DNA of 64,000 nt from UBA2266 sp964406945 (GTDB lineage Bacteria; Planctomycetota; Phycisphaerae; Sedimentisphaerales; Anaerobacaceae): positions 1 to 64,000 of the forward strand of contig CAYOTO010000019.1 in the NCBI GenBank assembly GCA_964406945.1, written 5' to 3'. Shown piece by piece: positions 1 through 8,171 of the stretch (positions within the stretch are counted from its first letter, which is position 1; every line of letters starts with the position of its first letter). The notes beneath the pieces are model-generated. The model was given only the letters and a program-made list of their open reading frames with translations, was not told the origin of the DNA and made no database searches. The position numbers and the translations under genes are program-made.

Positions 1-86
1 ATTTTGTATCGGTAGTTTCCGGTCTTGTAATATTAGAGGTATTCCTGCAAATTCCGTGCCAATCTTGCTGAGTAAATGCAGGCCAA

Positions 87-121
87 AGCTCTAAATGCTT
101 TATGAATAAGGGTTTAGAGCT
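87..121. repeat. 9-bp inverted repeat, 17-nt loop
   Basis: Perfect arms AGCTCTAAA (87-95) and TTTAGAGCT (113-121). It lies downstream of the glycosyltransferase gene, which reads leftward and stops at 276. No T-tract follows on either strand, so it is a poor intrinsic terminator. It could be an operator or an RNA hairpin. I see no gene in the rest of 1-275. Confidence 0.35.
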
Positions 122-275
122 GTGGTGTTGTCTGGTAAATGCTTTGCTTCAGGCTGCCATAATTGCAGCGGTCGCGCAGTTTGAGATGTTCAGAGTGGCA
201 GGACATAAACAGAGGACGTGAACTAAAACGAATCGATTAAAAGCTGGCCAGAGTATCGCAGTCGCAGCGTAGCGA

Positions 276-1319
276 TCAGGCCTCGACCAACTGTGCGGCG
301 AGTTTTTCGTAGACGTGAGTTGTTGTTATAGCCGTTATGTCGTAAGTCGGGTCGAAATTGTCTGCCTTCAACCCTCGTTCATAGGGGCCGACCGCCACGA
401 CGCATTGGGGGCGTTTATATGGCTCGACCCTGGCGGGATTCGAGCGGCCGAAGATTAAAACCAGCGGACGCTGCAGGGCAGCGGCTATGTGGCCGGGGCC
501 GGTATCATTACTGACCACAGCCGCGGCGGTCCTCATGAGCGCTGTCAGTTCGCGAATCGACGTTCGACCGGCCAGGTTGAGAACGGGCGTACCGGCTCGT
601 GCGGCAAGTTCATCCACAGTGGAGGATTCGGTCCGCGTGCCGGTGGCGACGACGGCCAGGCCGTGTTTTTCAGCAAGCAGGTCGGCTAGTTCCGCAAAAC
701 GCACTACCGGCCAGCACTTGTCGGCGTGAGCTGAGCCGGGAACCAGCACCGCGTACCGGCCGGGGCTTATTCTATTTTCCGTAAGCAACCGCCCTACCGC
801 TTCTTCGGCCTTAGGATCGCGGGGCAAATCGAATTGGGGTTCGGTTCGCGGGACCCCGGCGGCTGCTATTATTTCCAGATAGAAGTCGGCCAGGTGAATA
901 CTTGCGGGACTTTGCCTGATACGGTTCGTGTAGAATATGGAGCTAAGCTCACGTGTGCCCGCCATGGAGAATCGCTTTTGGGCCCCGGAAATCCACGAGA
1001 AGAAAGCTGTTCGGAACAACCCTTGAAAGTCGAATACAATGTCAAATCTGTGGCGCTTTATTTCTTTTATGAGTTGCAGAAGTTCCGCGAACGCCCTGGG
1101 ATTGTGCCATGCCTTGCCGAGGTATTTGCGATCGAAGATAATTATGTCGTCCAGGTCTGGGTGGCCTTCGATCAGAGGCGCGTACTCTTTGCGGACGAAC
1201 CAGGTGATTTTCGCCCCCGGGTACGCAAGCCGCAAGGTCTTCAAGACGGGCAGAACCTGTACAAGATCGCCCAGGGCGCTGGGTTTGACTATCAAAATAT
1301 TGCTGTATGTCTCGGCCAT
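276..1319 (-). CDS. Glycosyltransferase family 9 (heptosyltransferase-like)
   Basis: A 347-residue protein of the ADP-heptose:LPS heptosyltransferase family (GT9, GT-B fold), expected to add a sugar to a cell-envelope glycolipid from the cytoplasmic side. The N-terminus ILIVKPSALGDLVQVLPVL (residues 8-26) is the family's opening signature. The C-terminal half holds a VLVPGSAHADKCWP segment and the nucleotide-sugar motif SNDTGPGHIAAAL near residue 270. Length is normal. The start is ATG at 1319, with no clear Shine-Dalgarno sequence. It stands alone, diverging from the Nudix gene. The exact donor (heptose or another sugar) cannot be read from sequence. Confidence 0.88.
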   Translation of the reverse strand: MAETYSNILIVKPSALGDLVQVLPVLKTLRLAYPGAKITWFVRKEYAPLIEGHPDLDDIIIFDRKYLGKAWHNPRAFAELLQLIKEIKRHRFDIVFDFQGLFRTAFFSWISGAQKRFSMAGTRELSSIFYTNRIRQSPASIHLADFYLEIIAAAGVPRTEPQFDLPRDPKAEEAVGRLLTENRISPGRYAVLVPGSAHADKCWPVVRFAELADLLAEKHGLAVVATGTRTESSTVDELAARAGTPVLNLAGRTSIRELTALMRTAAAVVSNDTGPGHIAAALQRPLVLIFGRSNPARVEPYKRPQCVVAVGPYERGLKADNFDPTYDITAITTTHVYEKLAAQLVEA

Positions 1320-1434
1320 TGGGGAATTCTAAACGATTAGGTAAAGCCCTGCAAATGTGCAATTGAGAAAAGAGTGCCGCCGCACGCTTTGCCAAAAAAG
1401 CCACGAAGAACTGGTGCAGCGGTTGTCGGCGCTG

Positions 1435-1440
1435 TAGAAT
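1435..1440 (+). promoter_or_regulatory. Candidate -10 box for a leaderless Nudix transcript
   Basis: TAGAAT ends seven bases before the Nudix ATG at 1447, so transcription would begin at or next to the start codon. No Shine-Dalgarno sequence is visible there, and no good -35 box is seen 17 nt upstream. Weak evidence. Confidence 0.25.
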
Positions 1441-1446
1441 TGGACT

Positions 1447-1935
1447 ATGGCTGAAAAAGGAAGATATGTCTACGAATGGCCCCGACCGATGGTTACGACA
1501 GATGCGCTAGTTTTCGCGCTGGTCGGGAAAAAAGTCCAGGTGCTGATGGTGAAGCGGGGAAAGCCGCCCTTCGAAGGAATGTGGGCTGTTCCGGGCGGGT
1601 TTGTCGAGATGGACGAGGAGTTGGAGGAGTCCGCCCTTCGCGAACTGAAGGAAGAGACGGGATTGCAGGGTGTTAAGCTGGAGCAGATGCACACATTCGG
1701 AACAATTGGACGTGATCCACGCGGTCGTCAGATCACGGTAGTATATATTGGCATAGCGGGCGAAGGTGCGACCCACGTGGCCGGTGGAGACGATGCGGCG
1801 GACGCCCGCTGGTTTGATATTGAAGAGCTGCCGGAGGACATTGCCTTCGACCACAGAGAAGTTATAGAGATGGGCATAGCCGAGCTTAAGAAGAAGCAAG
1901 CCTGTCACGAAAGGGTCAGACGCGCAGAAGAATAA
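1447..1935 (+). CDS. Nudix hydrolase
   Basis: A 162-residue Nudix family pyrophosphohydrolase. The Nudix box (G-x5-E-x7-R-E-U-x-E-E-x-G-U) is complete at residues 51-73, including R65-E66-L67 and E69-E70, which bind the catalytic Mg2+. The N-terminal part (PMVTTDALVFAL) resembles ADP-ribose pyrophosphatase and NrtR-type Nudix domains, but no DNA-binding domain follows, so a housekeeping enzyme on a nucleoside diphosphate derivative is the best guess. The substrate cannot be told. It lacks an evident Shine-Dalgarno site and may be leaderless. It converges on the operon ending at 2003. Confidence 0.9.
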   Translation: MAEKGRYVYEWPRPMVTTDALVFALVGKKVQVLMVKRGKPPFEGMWAVPGGFVEMDEELEESALRELKEETGLQGVKLEQMHTFGTIGRDPRGRQITVVYIGIAGEGATHVAGGDDAADARWFDIEELPEDIAFDHREVIEMGIAELKKKQACHERVRRAEE

Positions 1936-2002
1936 AGCCTGTCATCTGATCAGTGCTTGCTGCATGACTGGCGAGGCCGAGTCCAACGCCTTCGGTGTGT
2001 TT

Positions 2003-3985
2003 CTAGCTGGATCTTTCCGCCTTCTCCAGGAACGGCAGTTGAGGCGAATCCAGCGGTTTCTTAGTTAGCTGCTGGTTAAACATCCTCAGTTGGACGTCGA
2101 TGGCGTTGAGCGCCCAGTCGATGTAATGGAGCTTGTGGGCGGGCTTTCGGTGGCGTTCGGTCATGAGGCCTTCCTTGACGGCGTTGAGAAAGCGGCTGAT
2201 GGTTTTCGAGCTGATCTCCGTTGGTTCCAGCGACCAGGCCTTGAGTTGTTCGTATTCGCGTCTGAGCTTCGGACTTGCACTGAGTTGCTCGACCGTGAGG
2301 TATTCCGACGGATTATATGCCAGTTGCAAACCCTTGAGGCACATAATAAGCGGCTCATAATTGGCCCTTTTCTGAAGGCGGATAAACTTGTACTGCTGAG
2401 TGTAGGTGATAGCCTGCTTGGGAGATTTGTTGGCTATGTCGTCCCGCCCGAGATACCAGTTCCTCTTGCTGGTTCGGGCAAACACCAGTTCCTCCCCGTA
2501 GTCGAACTGCTTGATCTCGTCGTGAGCCATCCTGGAGACCCAGAGCCGGCCGGTTTTGCGTTTTTCTGGTCCGCCTCCGAGGACCAGCAGGCATTTTACG
2601 AAGCCCAGCGGAAGCGGCTGCTGTTTTCCGATCTGATTTCTGCGGAGTTGGAACGAGATGTGAAGACTGTGAGGACGGACGTTATGAAACATCGCCAGCT
2701 CGTGTATAATCTGGTTCAGCAGCCAGGGATCGGCCGTGAGGGGTCTGGAGAGTTCGCCGGCAACATTGAGTCGGCCGGGGGCAAGTTCCAGAAAGCCGCA
2801 ACGCCTTGCGGCGGTCGTTGAGCCGCTGTGGTCGTCTACATATCCGCCGAGTTTCCAACTCAGAATATCGAGCCGGAAGTCCTGGAAATATCTGAATCCG
2901 TCATAGAGCGGATCAAAGGCATTCTGCTTAGACCTTTGCGGCTCGACGGCTGCGAAACCGAGGTTGGACAACTCCAACTCGGCGCCCATTGGAACCAGCC
3001 CGGGCTGCAGATTCGAGTGAATCCTGTTAAGCATCGATTCCACTATTCGTCGGTCGAAGATGCCGTCAGCGGCGCGGATCGCGTATTTTATGTAGTCGAT
3101 CAGGTCGTTTTCCCTGTAGGGCATCGTATCGAGGCACTTGTCTATGATGAGTTTGACGGTCCGTCGGTTACGGTTGACTATCTGCAGGGCCACAAGCAAA
3201 CTCGTAGAGCGTTTGAAGTACCGTTCGGAAGCCAGAAGGTGTTCGACTTCGAAGCGGAAATGCGACTGGATAAGTTCGTCGAGTTCGTTTACCAGGACCA
3301 GTTTAACTGCGAAGGCGAGGTAGTTGCGGATGAAGGGTTTTGCGTTTTCGTCATCGTACAGGTGTATAATGCTGGGGCGGGGACGCTGCAGTTCGTGTTC
3401 CAGAAAGTAATCGCTGACGGCATCGGAACGGTAATGGCTCATCACCAGGTCGCGTTCGGTGGTGGACAGCAGCGCACGGTCGGCCCGACGTTCGATGTCG
3501 GCGTCCACGGTTCTCTCGCCCGGGCGGGTATGTCTCTTTATGAAGCGTTCTATTCGCTTTCTGAGCCAGAGTTCATGTATGAGATTGACGTGGAACCGGT
3601 CGCCGAAGTGTTTTCGCATGCTTTCGGTGCTTGCCAGGTACGCCTGAGCCGATACCTGGCCGTGACCCGTGTGGACCGATACAGTGTCCCTCTTGTATCT
3701 TTTCCCCTCGTAAAAATCGATCTCGGCCATGGCGGCTTCGGATATTCCATGTACCAGCAGGCCTTCGATTCGAGAAGTCTTGCTGGAGACGGCATAATAG
3801 TAGACATTGTCCGGGGTAACCTTGCGGTAGCCCGACAAAAAGGCGGGTTCGGCGTAGAGTGTTTCTTCGTCGAGCTTTGCCGGTTTCTGGGTAAACGAAT
3901 AGCCGCTGACGGACTGGAATATCTTGGCATCCCGCAGTGAGCCGTAGATGAAAAGATTGTATTTGTCGGATTTGTTTTCTGGCAT
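2003..3985 (-). CDS. Gamma-glutamylcyclotransferase-like domain fused to a putative amidoligase
   Basis: A 660-residue protein, last in a four-gene operon. Residues 10-115 look like a GGCT/AIG2 domain: the YGSL substrate-loop motif is at 14-17 and the D-F-Y-E-G-K-R-Y segment (E93) marks the end of the fold near the family's catalytic Glu. A helical linker follows (about 120-325). From residue 334, G-A-E-L-E-L resembles the G-x-E-x-E metal-binding strand of glutamine-synthetase-fold ligases. Later come a W-x6-D-D-H-S-G-S segment, a G-E-L-S-R-P-L segment and H-S-L-H-I-S, matching in order the D-x-S, E-L-x-S-x-P-L and H-x-H elements of amidoligases. Amidoligase and AIG2-type genes are known to co-occur (inferred link). 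The start at 3985 lies two bases from the upstream stop codon, suggesting translational coupling. The C-terminal assignment is from motifs only. Confidence 0.6.
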   Translation of the reverse strand: MPENKSDKYNLFIYGSLRDAKIFQSVSGYSFTQKPAKLDEETLYAEPAFLSGYRKVTPDNVYYYAVSSKTSRIEGLLVHGISEAAMAEIDFYEGKRYKRDTVSVHTGHGQVSAQAYLASTESMRKHFGDRFHVNLIHELWLRKRIERFIKRHTRPGERTVDADIERRADRALLSTTERDLVMSHYRSDAVSDYFLEHELQRPRPSIIHLYDDENAKPFIRNYLAFAVKLVLVNELDELIQSHFRFEVEHLLASERYFKRSTSLLVALQIVNRNRRTVKLIIDKCLDTMPYRENDLIDYIKYAIRAADGIFDRRIVESMLNRIHSNLQPGLVPMGAELELSNLGFAAVEPQRSKQNAFDPLYDGFRYFQDFRLDILSWKLGGYVDDHSGSTTAARRCGFLELAPGRLNVAGELSRPLTADPWLLNQIIHELAMFHNVRPHSLHISFQLRRNQIGKQQPLPLGFVKCLLVLGGGPEKRKTGRLWVSRMAHDEIKQFDYGEELVFARTSKRNWYLGRDDIANKSPKQAITYTQQYKFIRLQKRANYEPLIMCLKGLQLAYNPSEYLTVEQLSASPKLRREYEQLKAWSLEPTEISSKTISRFLNAVKEGLMTERHRKPAHKLHYIDWALNAIDVQLRMFNQQLTKKPLDSPQLPFLEKAERSS

Positions 3986-3986
3986 A

Positions 3987-4733
3987 TCAATTCACTCGTT
4001 CGGCGTTGATTTTCTTGCGAAGCTTCAGTAACTCGATGAACGCGCGGAAGATGACTCTGATGCTAGCGCCGCTTTGTTTTCCGGCGGTTCTGGGGTAATG
4101 ACGAACCGGTCTCTGGGTAATTCTGTATCCGGCTCTGACGGCTCGGGCCAGGATTTCGGCATCGATCAGGGCGCCGGAGCTGACCATTTCGATGTGATCG
4201 AATATCTCCCTGCGGTAAAGTTTGAACGCGCAGTCGATATCGCGGACATCCATTTTAAACAGCACGCAGACCAGTTTCGTCCAGAGCCGGCCGTTCGCTC
4301 TGCGAAAGAAATTGTCCTGCCTGTTAGAGCGATAGCAGCTTACTATGTCATAATCGTCAATCAAAGGCAGCAGCGGCGGCAGTTCTCCTACGTCGAATTG
4401 CCCGTCGCCGTCCGTATAGAAGACCAGTTCTTTGCCGGCGGCGTTAAATCCGGATCTGAGGGCTGCGCCGTATCCGAGGTTGGTCGGGTGATGCACTACC
4501 CGGACCTGGTCGTGTTCGGCGGCGAGACCGTCCGCGATTTCGGCGGTCTTGTCGGTGCTGCCGTCGTTTACGATGATTATCTCGAATTCGACGCCCAGTT
4601 GACCGAGTACCTCCAGAGCACGGTCGGTTACGCGGGCGACGTTATCCTGCTCATTATGACATGGAAAGAATACGCTGATGGAGTCGCTCAGATTTGAGTG
4701 GCCGGTGCTGGCGACCGGCTCTGCAGTAGTCAC
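3987..4733 (-). CDS. Family 2 glycosyltransferase, dolichol-phosphate mannosyltransferase-like
   Basis: A 248-residue GT2 enzyme (GT-A fold) of the DPM1/polyprenyl-phosphate sugar synthase type. It would transfer a sugar from a nucleotide donor to a lipid phosphate at the inner membrane. Visible are FFPCHNE (N-terminal strand), IIVNDGSTDKT, NLGYGAALRSG, and the metal-binding DGDGQFD in place of D-x-D. No transmembrane anchor follows, as in DPM1-type soluble members. The start is a GTG at 4733, three bases after the stop of the membrane protein gene, with a GAGGTGG Shine-Dalgarno sequence overlapping that gene's end. A lipid-linked sugar product would suit the neighbouring large membrane protein if that is a GT-C enzyme. 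Confidence 0.87.
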   Translation of the reverse strand: MTTAEPVASTGHSNLSDSISVFFPCHNEQDNVARVTDRALEVLGQLGVEFEIIIVNDGSTDKTAEIADGLAAEHDQVRVVHHPTNLGYGAALRSGFNAAGKELVFYTDGDGQFDVGELPPLLPLIDDYDIVSCYRSNRQDNFFRRANGRLWTKLVCVLFKMDVRDIDCAFKLYRREIFDHIEMVSSGALIDAEILARAVRAGYRITQRPVRHYPRTAGKQSGASIRVIFRAFIELLKLRKKINAERVN

Positions 4734-4736
4734 GGC

Positions 4737-7700
4737 TCACCACCTCTTGGTTCGTAAGATATCGGCTCTCTGAGAGTCGTAAAGGCGTATGCGTTCGTTG
4801 TAGGTCTTTACTCTCTCGCCCTGATTGCGGGATTGCGCCACGTTTCTAAGGTAAATGTTCGCCAGTCTGGCGGAATCGACCCAGAGCCTGTAACCGTCTT
4901 TTTTGATTAGTTCCCGGCGTTCTTTCTCGAACTGCTGGGCATACTGCGTGCAGAACTGTTCTATGTGCGGTCGCAAGTGCGGGAACTTGCCCCCGACAAG
5001 GAGTATCTCAAGCATAGGCGTGGGCGACGGATATTCGTAGAACGCCTTAATAACCATATCAAGGGCGCGTTTCTTGGCGGCGTTGTCGGTTCCGAATATG
5101 AAGGTGTTGTGCCCGAGAGTGAGGTTCTTGGTGAATTCGTTGGGATACACCGTTTCGCCGGTCGACATGCCGTCAAACATTGCTTTGCCCCGAGGGCTCA
5201 TAATATCGACGAAGAGTTTCTGTTTGTTGTTGAAGAATACGAGCATCCACTTGGGGCTGTGTTCGAGGCCTTTGACGAACTCCTTGTCGAACTGGGTGGC
5301 GGGCATCAGAACTACCCAGACGTTGCGGGGGCGCAACTGCTTGTCCACCCATTCGCCGATCTTCTTGCCTTCTTCGGCGGTCATGGGTTTTCCGCCTGCG
5401 CGTTCGCGGCGTCTGACCTGCATCGCAGTCGGTCCTCCGGTGCTGATATGTGACCAGAGATCAAAAGCGGCGCGGTCGTAGGCTGCCTGGGCGCGGCCGT
5501 CCATGAAGAGCTGCAGCGGCGTAAAACCTGTTTCCGGATCGGGATCCTGAGCGAAAGCTATAAAACCGCCTTCGGTCCAGTAATTGAACATCTTGCCTTC
5601 CATTTTGTTCGTCCGGATGAAGGCCCCGGCATCGAAAGGTTTTGCGTCCGAAGCGGTCATTCTCATGAAAACGGAGTTCAGCCGGGGGTCGTTGGGCCAC
5701 GGATCGAGATAAACCTGTTTGAATTTAGCTCCCCACCAGACGCCGAAAAACATCGTGGCGACAATCGCAACGCCTGTCAGGCCGTACTGCATGCCGGCCG
5801 GCATGGGCGAGACGAAGGCTTTACCGGTCTTGCGGAAATTCCACAGCGCCGAAAGAGTTCGGATCGTGCGGTCGATCAATAAGGCCACAACAGGGCAAGC
5901 GACGTATGCGGCAATGGGGATGAACCGTCTACTCTTGACAGCCATATAGACGGTCAGCGCCGCTATTATTATCAGAGGCAGGTCTATTTGCGGCAGCCGA
6001 TAAGGTTCGGCGGTTTGGTCCGGCTGCTCTTCAGCGGGCACCTGCAGGAATTTCTTCAGATAAGGCGACCCCAGATAAACGAGCAGTGCGATTATGTTTA
6101 CGGCATAGAGGACATTGAAGAGGCCTTCGTACCGGAGGCGCGATTTGCCTTCGTAAACCGGACTCCAGGGGCGGTCGAGACTGAAGAACGCCGAAAATGC
6201 GGACTCGGCCGCGTCGAACTGATTTCCAAATGGGTTATACATCAGCACGATAGCCAGCGAGAGCACCGCGGCCAGGCCCACAAAAGCCATGTTCAGGGGC
6301 TTGATTGCCACCTTCGGAGAAAGACGTGCCGATATGAAGCTCACGATTACATAGGCCGGAATGGTGACGTAGGCGTAAATATAGGTTCCGCTGTAGCCGG
6401 GCTGATTACGTGCGGCCAGCATGGCAAGCGCGGTTAGCGGGATAACCAGATGAATGAAATGGACGCTCCTGTATACGCTGAGCAGTATTATGACTGTGAA
6501 GAATGTGCACCAGGCAAAGCCAAGGAAACTCAGAGGTATCCACGAGAACGACAGGAAGACAATCCAGCCCGCGATAATTGCAGTTAGCGTTCCGAATACC
6601 GGTATGACAACCGCCATAGTATTCGGACTTGTGCTTTTCTTTTTGAATTTGCCCGAAGCTTCGGGCATTTGCAGCATTCGCCGCGCGAATAGCCACAGCA
6701 CCAGGATTCCCGCAAACATAACCACCAGTATCAGAAACGGAAAACCCGTGCCGACCGGATTGGACCAGGAAAAAGCGGGGTGCCATTCGTGTATGTTCCG
6801 CCAGCGTTCGGCATGTCGGCTGACGCTTATCACGAATGTGTGCGTGATATTTGTCAGATGAAACGGATTGAACAGAATCGAAGCGAAGACGGCGGCCGCA
6901 CCGGCCCCGGCCACATGGCCCAGCCCCTTTGGGCCGATTGTAACAAGTTTATCTTTGAAAAAGGCCGTTACCACAATGATAGCGGTTATTATGGCGAAAA
7001 CCGCTGGAAATGTGAGCTGGCCGACGGTTGCTTCATGTCTGATTTCATCGTAAATGCGTGTAGGAAGGTAGCCGGGTATTCTGATGGGAAACCGCCAGAT
7101 AAAAATTACCAGAAACAACAGTGCGGAAACACCTATGTGATATGCGTAAAGCAATTCGGTCGTAACTGACTTTCGGTACGTCAGCACGACCGAAGCGGCC
7201 GACAAGAGCACAATGAAGTAAAAGATAGGGTCAGAAGCGGGCGAGGCAACGGTCAGACTGCTTCTTCCGGCGTATTCGAGTATATCGCCGTGCAGACCCG
7301 AGCGGAATTTGTAAGCGAACGCCCAGAGAGCCATCCACAGACCGATGCCGCCGGCGGACACGGCCCATTTGCGGGGCAATACCACCAGCGCGTGCAATAT
7401 GAAGAACGGCGCCAGGACGATAAATGCGTAAATGTATCCACCGTGGACGTTAGACCAGAAGATTACCAGAGGAACCAGCAGCCATATGTACAGGACGTTG
7501 CGATAAGTGGCCAGCACCAGTATCAGGAAGAACACCGCCACCAGCAGATTCGAGAATCCGGCCGGACGAACATCGAGAAATGATCGGCCCGCGAACATCG
7601 CGAAGCACGCGAATGCCGCCGCCAAAGCCGGATTGGCTCCCATCTTGACACCTGCGTAAAAAACGCAGATGACTGTAGCGATGTATACGGCGAATTTCCA

Positions 7701-8171
7701 ATAGACAAGGGCGTTGTAGTAGGGTTCTTCCTCCGAGCCCAGAGCGGTGGTAGCCTTATAGAAGATAAGATGTGTGAGCCAGTTTTGATTGACCCACCCG
7801 GTGGGATGCACCTTCCGGACGGTGTCGAGGCCGACGACATCCGCGATCTTCTGTGCCCAACCCGGCCAGTTTTCGACCTCTTCGGCAGTAGGACCGGCTT
7901 CGTGCGAGTTCGCACTGAACGGCTCCACCGTATCGACACCGTGATTGGCAAAATGCCGTCCGCAGGCCATGGCCACCCACGTATCCCCGGCCGCAACCAT
8001 GTGCGTACAGGCATGGAAGGTGAATATAAGCATCGCGGCCCAGGCGATAATCATCGGCCATCCGGAGAATGCCCGCGCCTTGTGATTCAGCAGCGTCGGA
8101 TCGTTCAAACTGCCGCCATTTGCGCCGTGTGCAGGCTTCTGGGTTGTGATCTTATCTACTGACTGAGCCAT
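4737..8171 (-). CDS. Large polytopic membrane protein, possibly GT-C type glycosyltransferase
   Basis: A 1144-residue protein with many hydrophobic helices from about residue 38 to 810, then a soluble C-terminal region of about 310 residues. The first outer loop carries G-D-T-W-V-A-M-A-C-G-R and later N-Q-N-W-L-T-H-L. An acidic residue in the first large loop followed by a W-L pair is the pattern of GT-C glycosyltransferases that use lipid-linked sugars. The C-terminal part has FNYWTEGGFIAF and FMDGRAQAAYD, a style seen in uncharacterised bacterial membrane proteins of this kind. The gene overlaps the aminotransferase stop by 16 bases and precedes the GT2 gene by 3 bases. Family identity is inferred. 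It could instead be a non-enzymatic envelope protein. Confidence 0.72.
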   Translation of the reverse strand: MAQSVDKITTQKPAHGANGGSLNDPTLLNHKARAFSGWPMIIAWAAMLIFTFHACTHMVAAGDTWVAMACGRHFANHGVDTVEPFSANSHEAGPTAEEVENWPGWAQKIADVVGLDTVRKVHPTGWVNQNWLTHLIFYKATTALGSEEEPYYNALVYWKFAVYIATVICVFYAGVKMGANPALAAAFACFAMFAGRSFLDVRPAGFSNLLVAVFFLILVLATYRNVLYIWLLVPLVIFWSNVHGGYIYAFIVLAPFFILHALVVLPRKWAVSAGGIGLWMALWAFAYKFRSGLHGDILEYAGRSSLTVASPASDPIFYFIVLLSAASVVLTYRKSVTTELLYAYHIGVSALLFLVIFIWRFPIRIPGYLPTRIYDEIRHEATVGQLTFPAVFAIITAIIVVTAFFKDKLVTIGPKGLGHVAGAGAAAVFASILFNPFHLTNITHTFVISVSRHAERWRNIHEWHPAFSWSNPVGTGFPFLILVVMFAGILVLWLFARRMLQMPEASGKFKKKSTSPNTMAVVIPVFGTLTAIIAGWIVFLSFSWIPLSFLGFAWCTFFTVIILLSVYRSVHFIHLVIPLTALAMLAARNQPGYSGTYIYAYVTIPAYVIVSFISARLSPKVAIKPLNMAFVGLAAVLSLAIVLMYNPFGNQFDAAESAFSAFFSLDRPWSPVYEGKSRLRYEGLFNVLYAVNIIALLVYLGSPYLKKFLQVPAEEQPDQTAEPYRLPQIDLPLIIIAALTVYMAVKSRRFIPIAAYVACPVVALLIDRTIRTLSALWNFRKTGKAFVSPMPAGMQYGLTGVAIVATMFFGVWWGAKFKQVYLDPWPNDPRLNSVFMRMTASDAKPFDAGAFIRTNKMEGKMFNYWTEGGFIAFAQDPDPETGFTPLQLFMDGRAQAAYDRAAFDLWSHISTGGPTAMQVRRRERAGGKPMTAEEGKKIGEWVDKQLRPRNVWVVLMPATQFDKEFVKGLEHSPKWMLVFFNNKQKLFVDIMSPRGKAMFDGMSTGETVYPNEFTKNLTLGHNTFIFGTDNAAKKRALDMVIKAFYEYPSPTPMLEILLVGGKFPHLRPHIEQFCTQYAQQFEKERRELIKKDGYRLWVDSARLANIYLRNVAQSRNQGERVKTYNERIRLYDSQRADILRTKRW

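Noticed and set aside
87..121. Inverted repeat as terminator of the glycosyltransferase gene
   Set aside because: No T-tract follows on the minus strand and the distance from the stop codon is about 155 bases. Kept only as a repeat.
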